From contig JAKEHD010000737.1 in the NCBI GenBank assembly GCA_022615215.1, positions 1 to 6,319 of the forward strand: 6,319 bases of DNA. The letters are read 5' to 3'. Below the pieces are notes generated by a model. It saw nothing but the letters and a program-made list of their open reading frames with translations. It had not been told where the DNA came from and did no database searches. The stretch's first letter is position 1. The number at the start of each line of letters is the position of its first letter. A program made the position numbers and the translations under genes. Positions 6,077 through 6,319 of this stretch are shown here, one piece after another. Origin of the DNA: Blastocatellia bacterium. GTDB lineage: Bacteria; Acidobacteriota; Blastocatellia; UBA7656.

Positions 6077-6164
6077 GAATCGAATATAGATTGATGATCG
6101 TGCGTGCAAGGCGCTTGGATTTCAAATGCTCGATGATGTATCCTTCAACTCGCTGACTTTTGCG

Positions 6165-6319
6165 CTACGCTGTTTATTCCATCGAATCGAGGAGGGAGCA
6201 GGGTGACACCCACCGGGGGCCGAGTTGCACCGGCCGCCTGCCTGCGCGGGCGCCCTGCCAGCCTGTCCCGGGTGCCTGGCCCTTCGATTCTGAAACCAGA
6301 TCTCACTCCTGGACTCCGG
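6165..6319. other. GC-rich quasi-palindromic block, no recognised gene
   Basis: GC content over 6191-6290 is 76%, against 46% over 6081-6180. GAATCGA (6184-6190) is inverted as TCGATTC (6284-6290) and could close a structure of about 107 nt. It would contain GGGT-GAC-ACCC (6201-6211), GGCCG...CGGCC (6218-6222 with 6231-6235) and the palindrome GGGCGCCC (6248-6255). One minus-strand frame is open from the window edge to a TGA just past 6150 but is Arg/Pro/Gly-rich and unlike a known protein. It might be a structured RNA, a repeat or foreign sequence joined at the edge. I cannot choose between these. Confidence 0.3.

Larger units (their letters stand above)
6000..6164 (-). pseudogene. possible C-terminal remnant of a gene overlapping the rhodanese start
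   Basis: A 54-codon open stretch bounded upstream by TAG (plus 6165-6167) ends in TGA at 6002-6000, so stop and rhodanese start share ATGA, a common sign of translational coupling. The translation looks protein-like and helical, with segments IIEHLKSKRLARTIINLYSI and LGSLYDAAIKIKETL. It has no ATG or GTG; the only possible start is TTG at 6125, without a ribosome site. I do not recognise a family. Either the upstream part was lost through a frameshift or rearrangement near 6158-6190, where base composition also changes, or the stretch is fortuitous and the region is a promoter. Confidence 0.28.

Noticed and set aside
6184..6319. SRP RNA, RNase P RNA, tmRNA or a known riboswitch
   Set aside because: GGAGGGAGCAGG and CCGGGACAGGCTGGCAGGG recall parts of SRP RNA, but the conserved core (GGTCAGG...GGAAGGAAGCAGC) is missing. 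No RNase P, tmRNA, cobalamin, SAM or TPP consensus was found.

Overview
The window reads as chromosomal DNA of a Gram-negative bacterium, most likely an Acidobacteriota member (perhaps class Blastocatellia). This is inferred from the TonB-dependent receptor: an N-terminal carboxypeptidase-regulatory-like fold, a plug with an 'IRINSNPFSAEF...RIEIITKPGSDTFHG'-type signature, and a C-terminal aromatic barrel end. That combination is typical of the large Oar-like receptors of that phylum. No rRNA or other taxonomic marker is present.

Left part (68-4603, + strand): three genes in a row encode exported or envelope proteins. They are a small LTXXQ/Spy-ZraP-like periplasmic protein (its N-terminus looks damaged at the window edge), a 974-residue TonB-dependent outer-membrane receptor with a Gly/Arg-rich loop, and, only 22 bp downstream, a 371-residue secreted protein with ten EF-hand loops in a duplicated four-loop block plus a final pair. 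Receptor and EF-hand gene are almost certainly co-transcribed. The small gene lies about 100 bp upstream and may belong to the same unit. A shared role in cation sensing, binding or uptake is a reasonable hypothesis, but the sequence does not prove it.

Middle (4604-4750): a 147-bp intergenic gap is almost filled by a nested palindromic repeat. Outer arms are built of CTATCAG/CCGTCAG heptamers and the inner core is a 59-nt near-perfect palindrome of ACAGAT-type units. It resembles a dispersed REP- or MITE-like element.

Right part: a HAD-superfamily phosphatase/phosphoglucomutase-like gene (4751-5488, +) carries a perfect in-frame 18-bp tandem duplication. It converges on a single-domain rhodanese gene (5566-6003, -). 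Upstream of the rhodanese, the minus strand holds a TATAAT-type promoter candidate and, in conflict with it, a protein-like 54-codon open stretch whose TGA overlaps the rhodanese ATG (ATGA). The last about 130 bp switch abruptly to 76% GC with quasi-palindromic structure and no recognisable gene.

The most interesting items are the envelope cluster with its ten-EF-hand protein, the nested palindrome, the fresh duplication in the HAD gene, and the two window ends, where reading frames seem broken.
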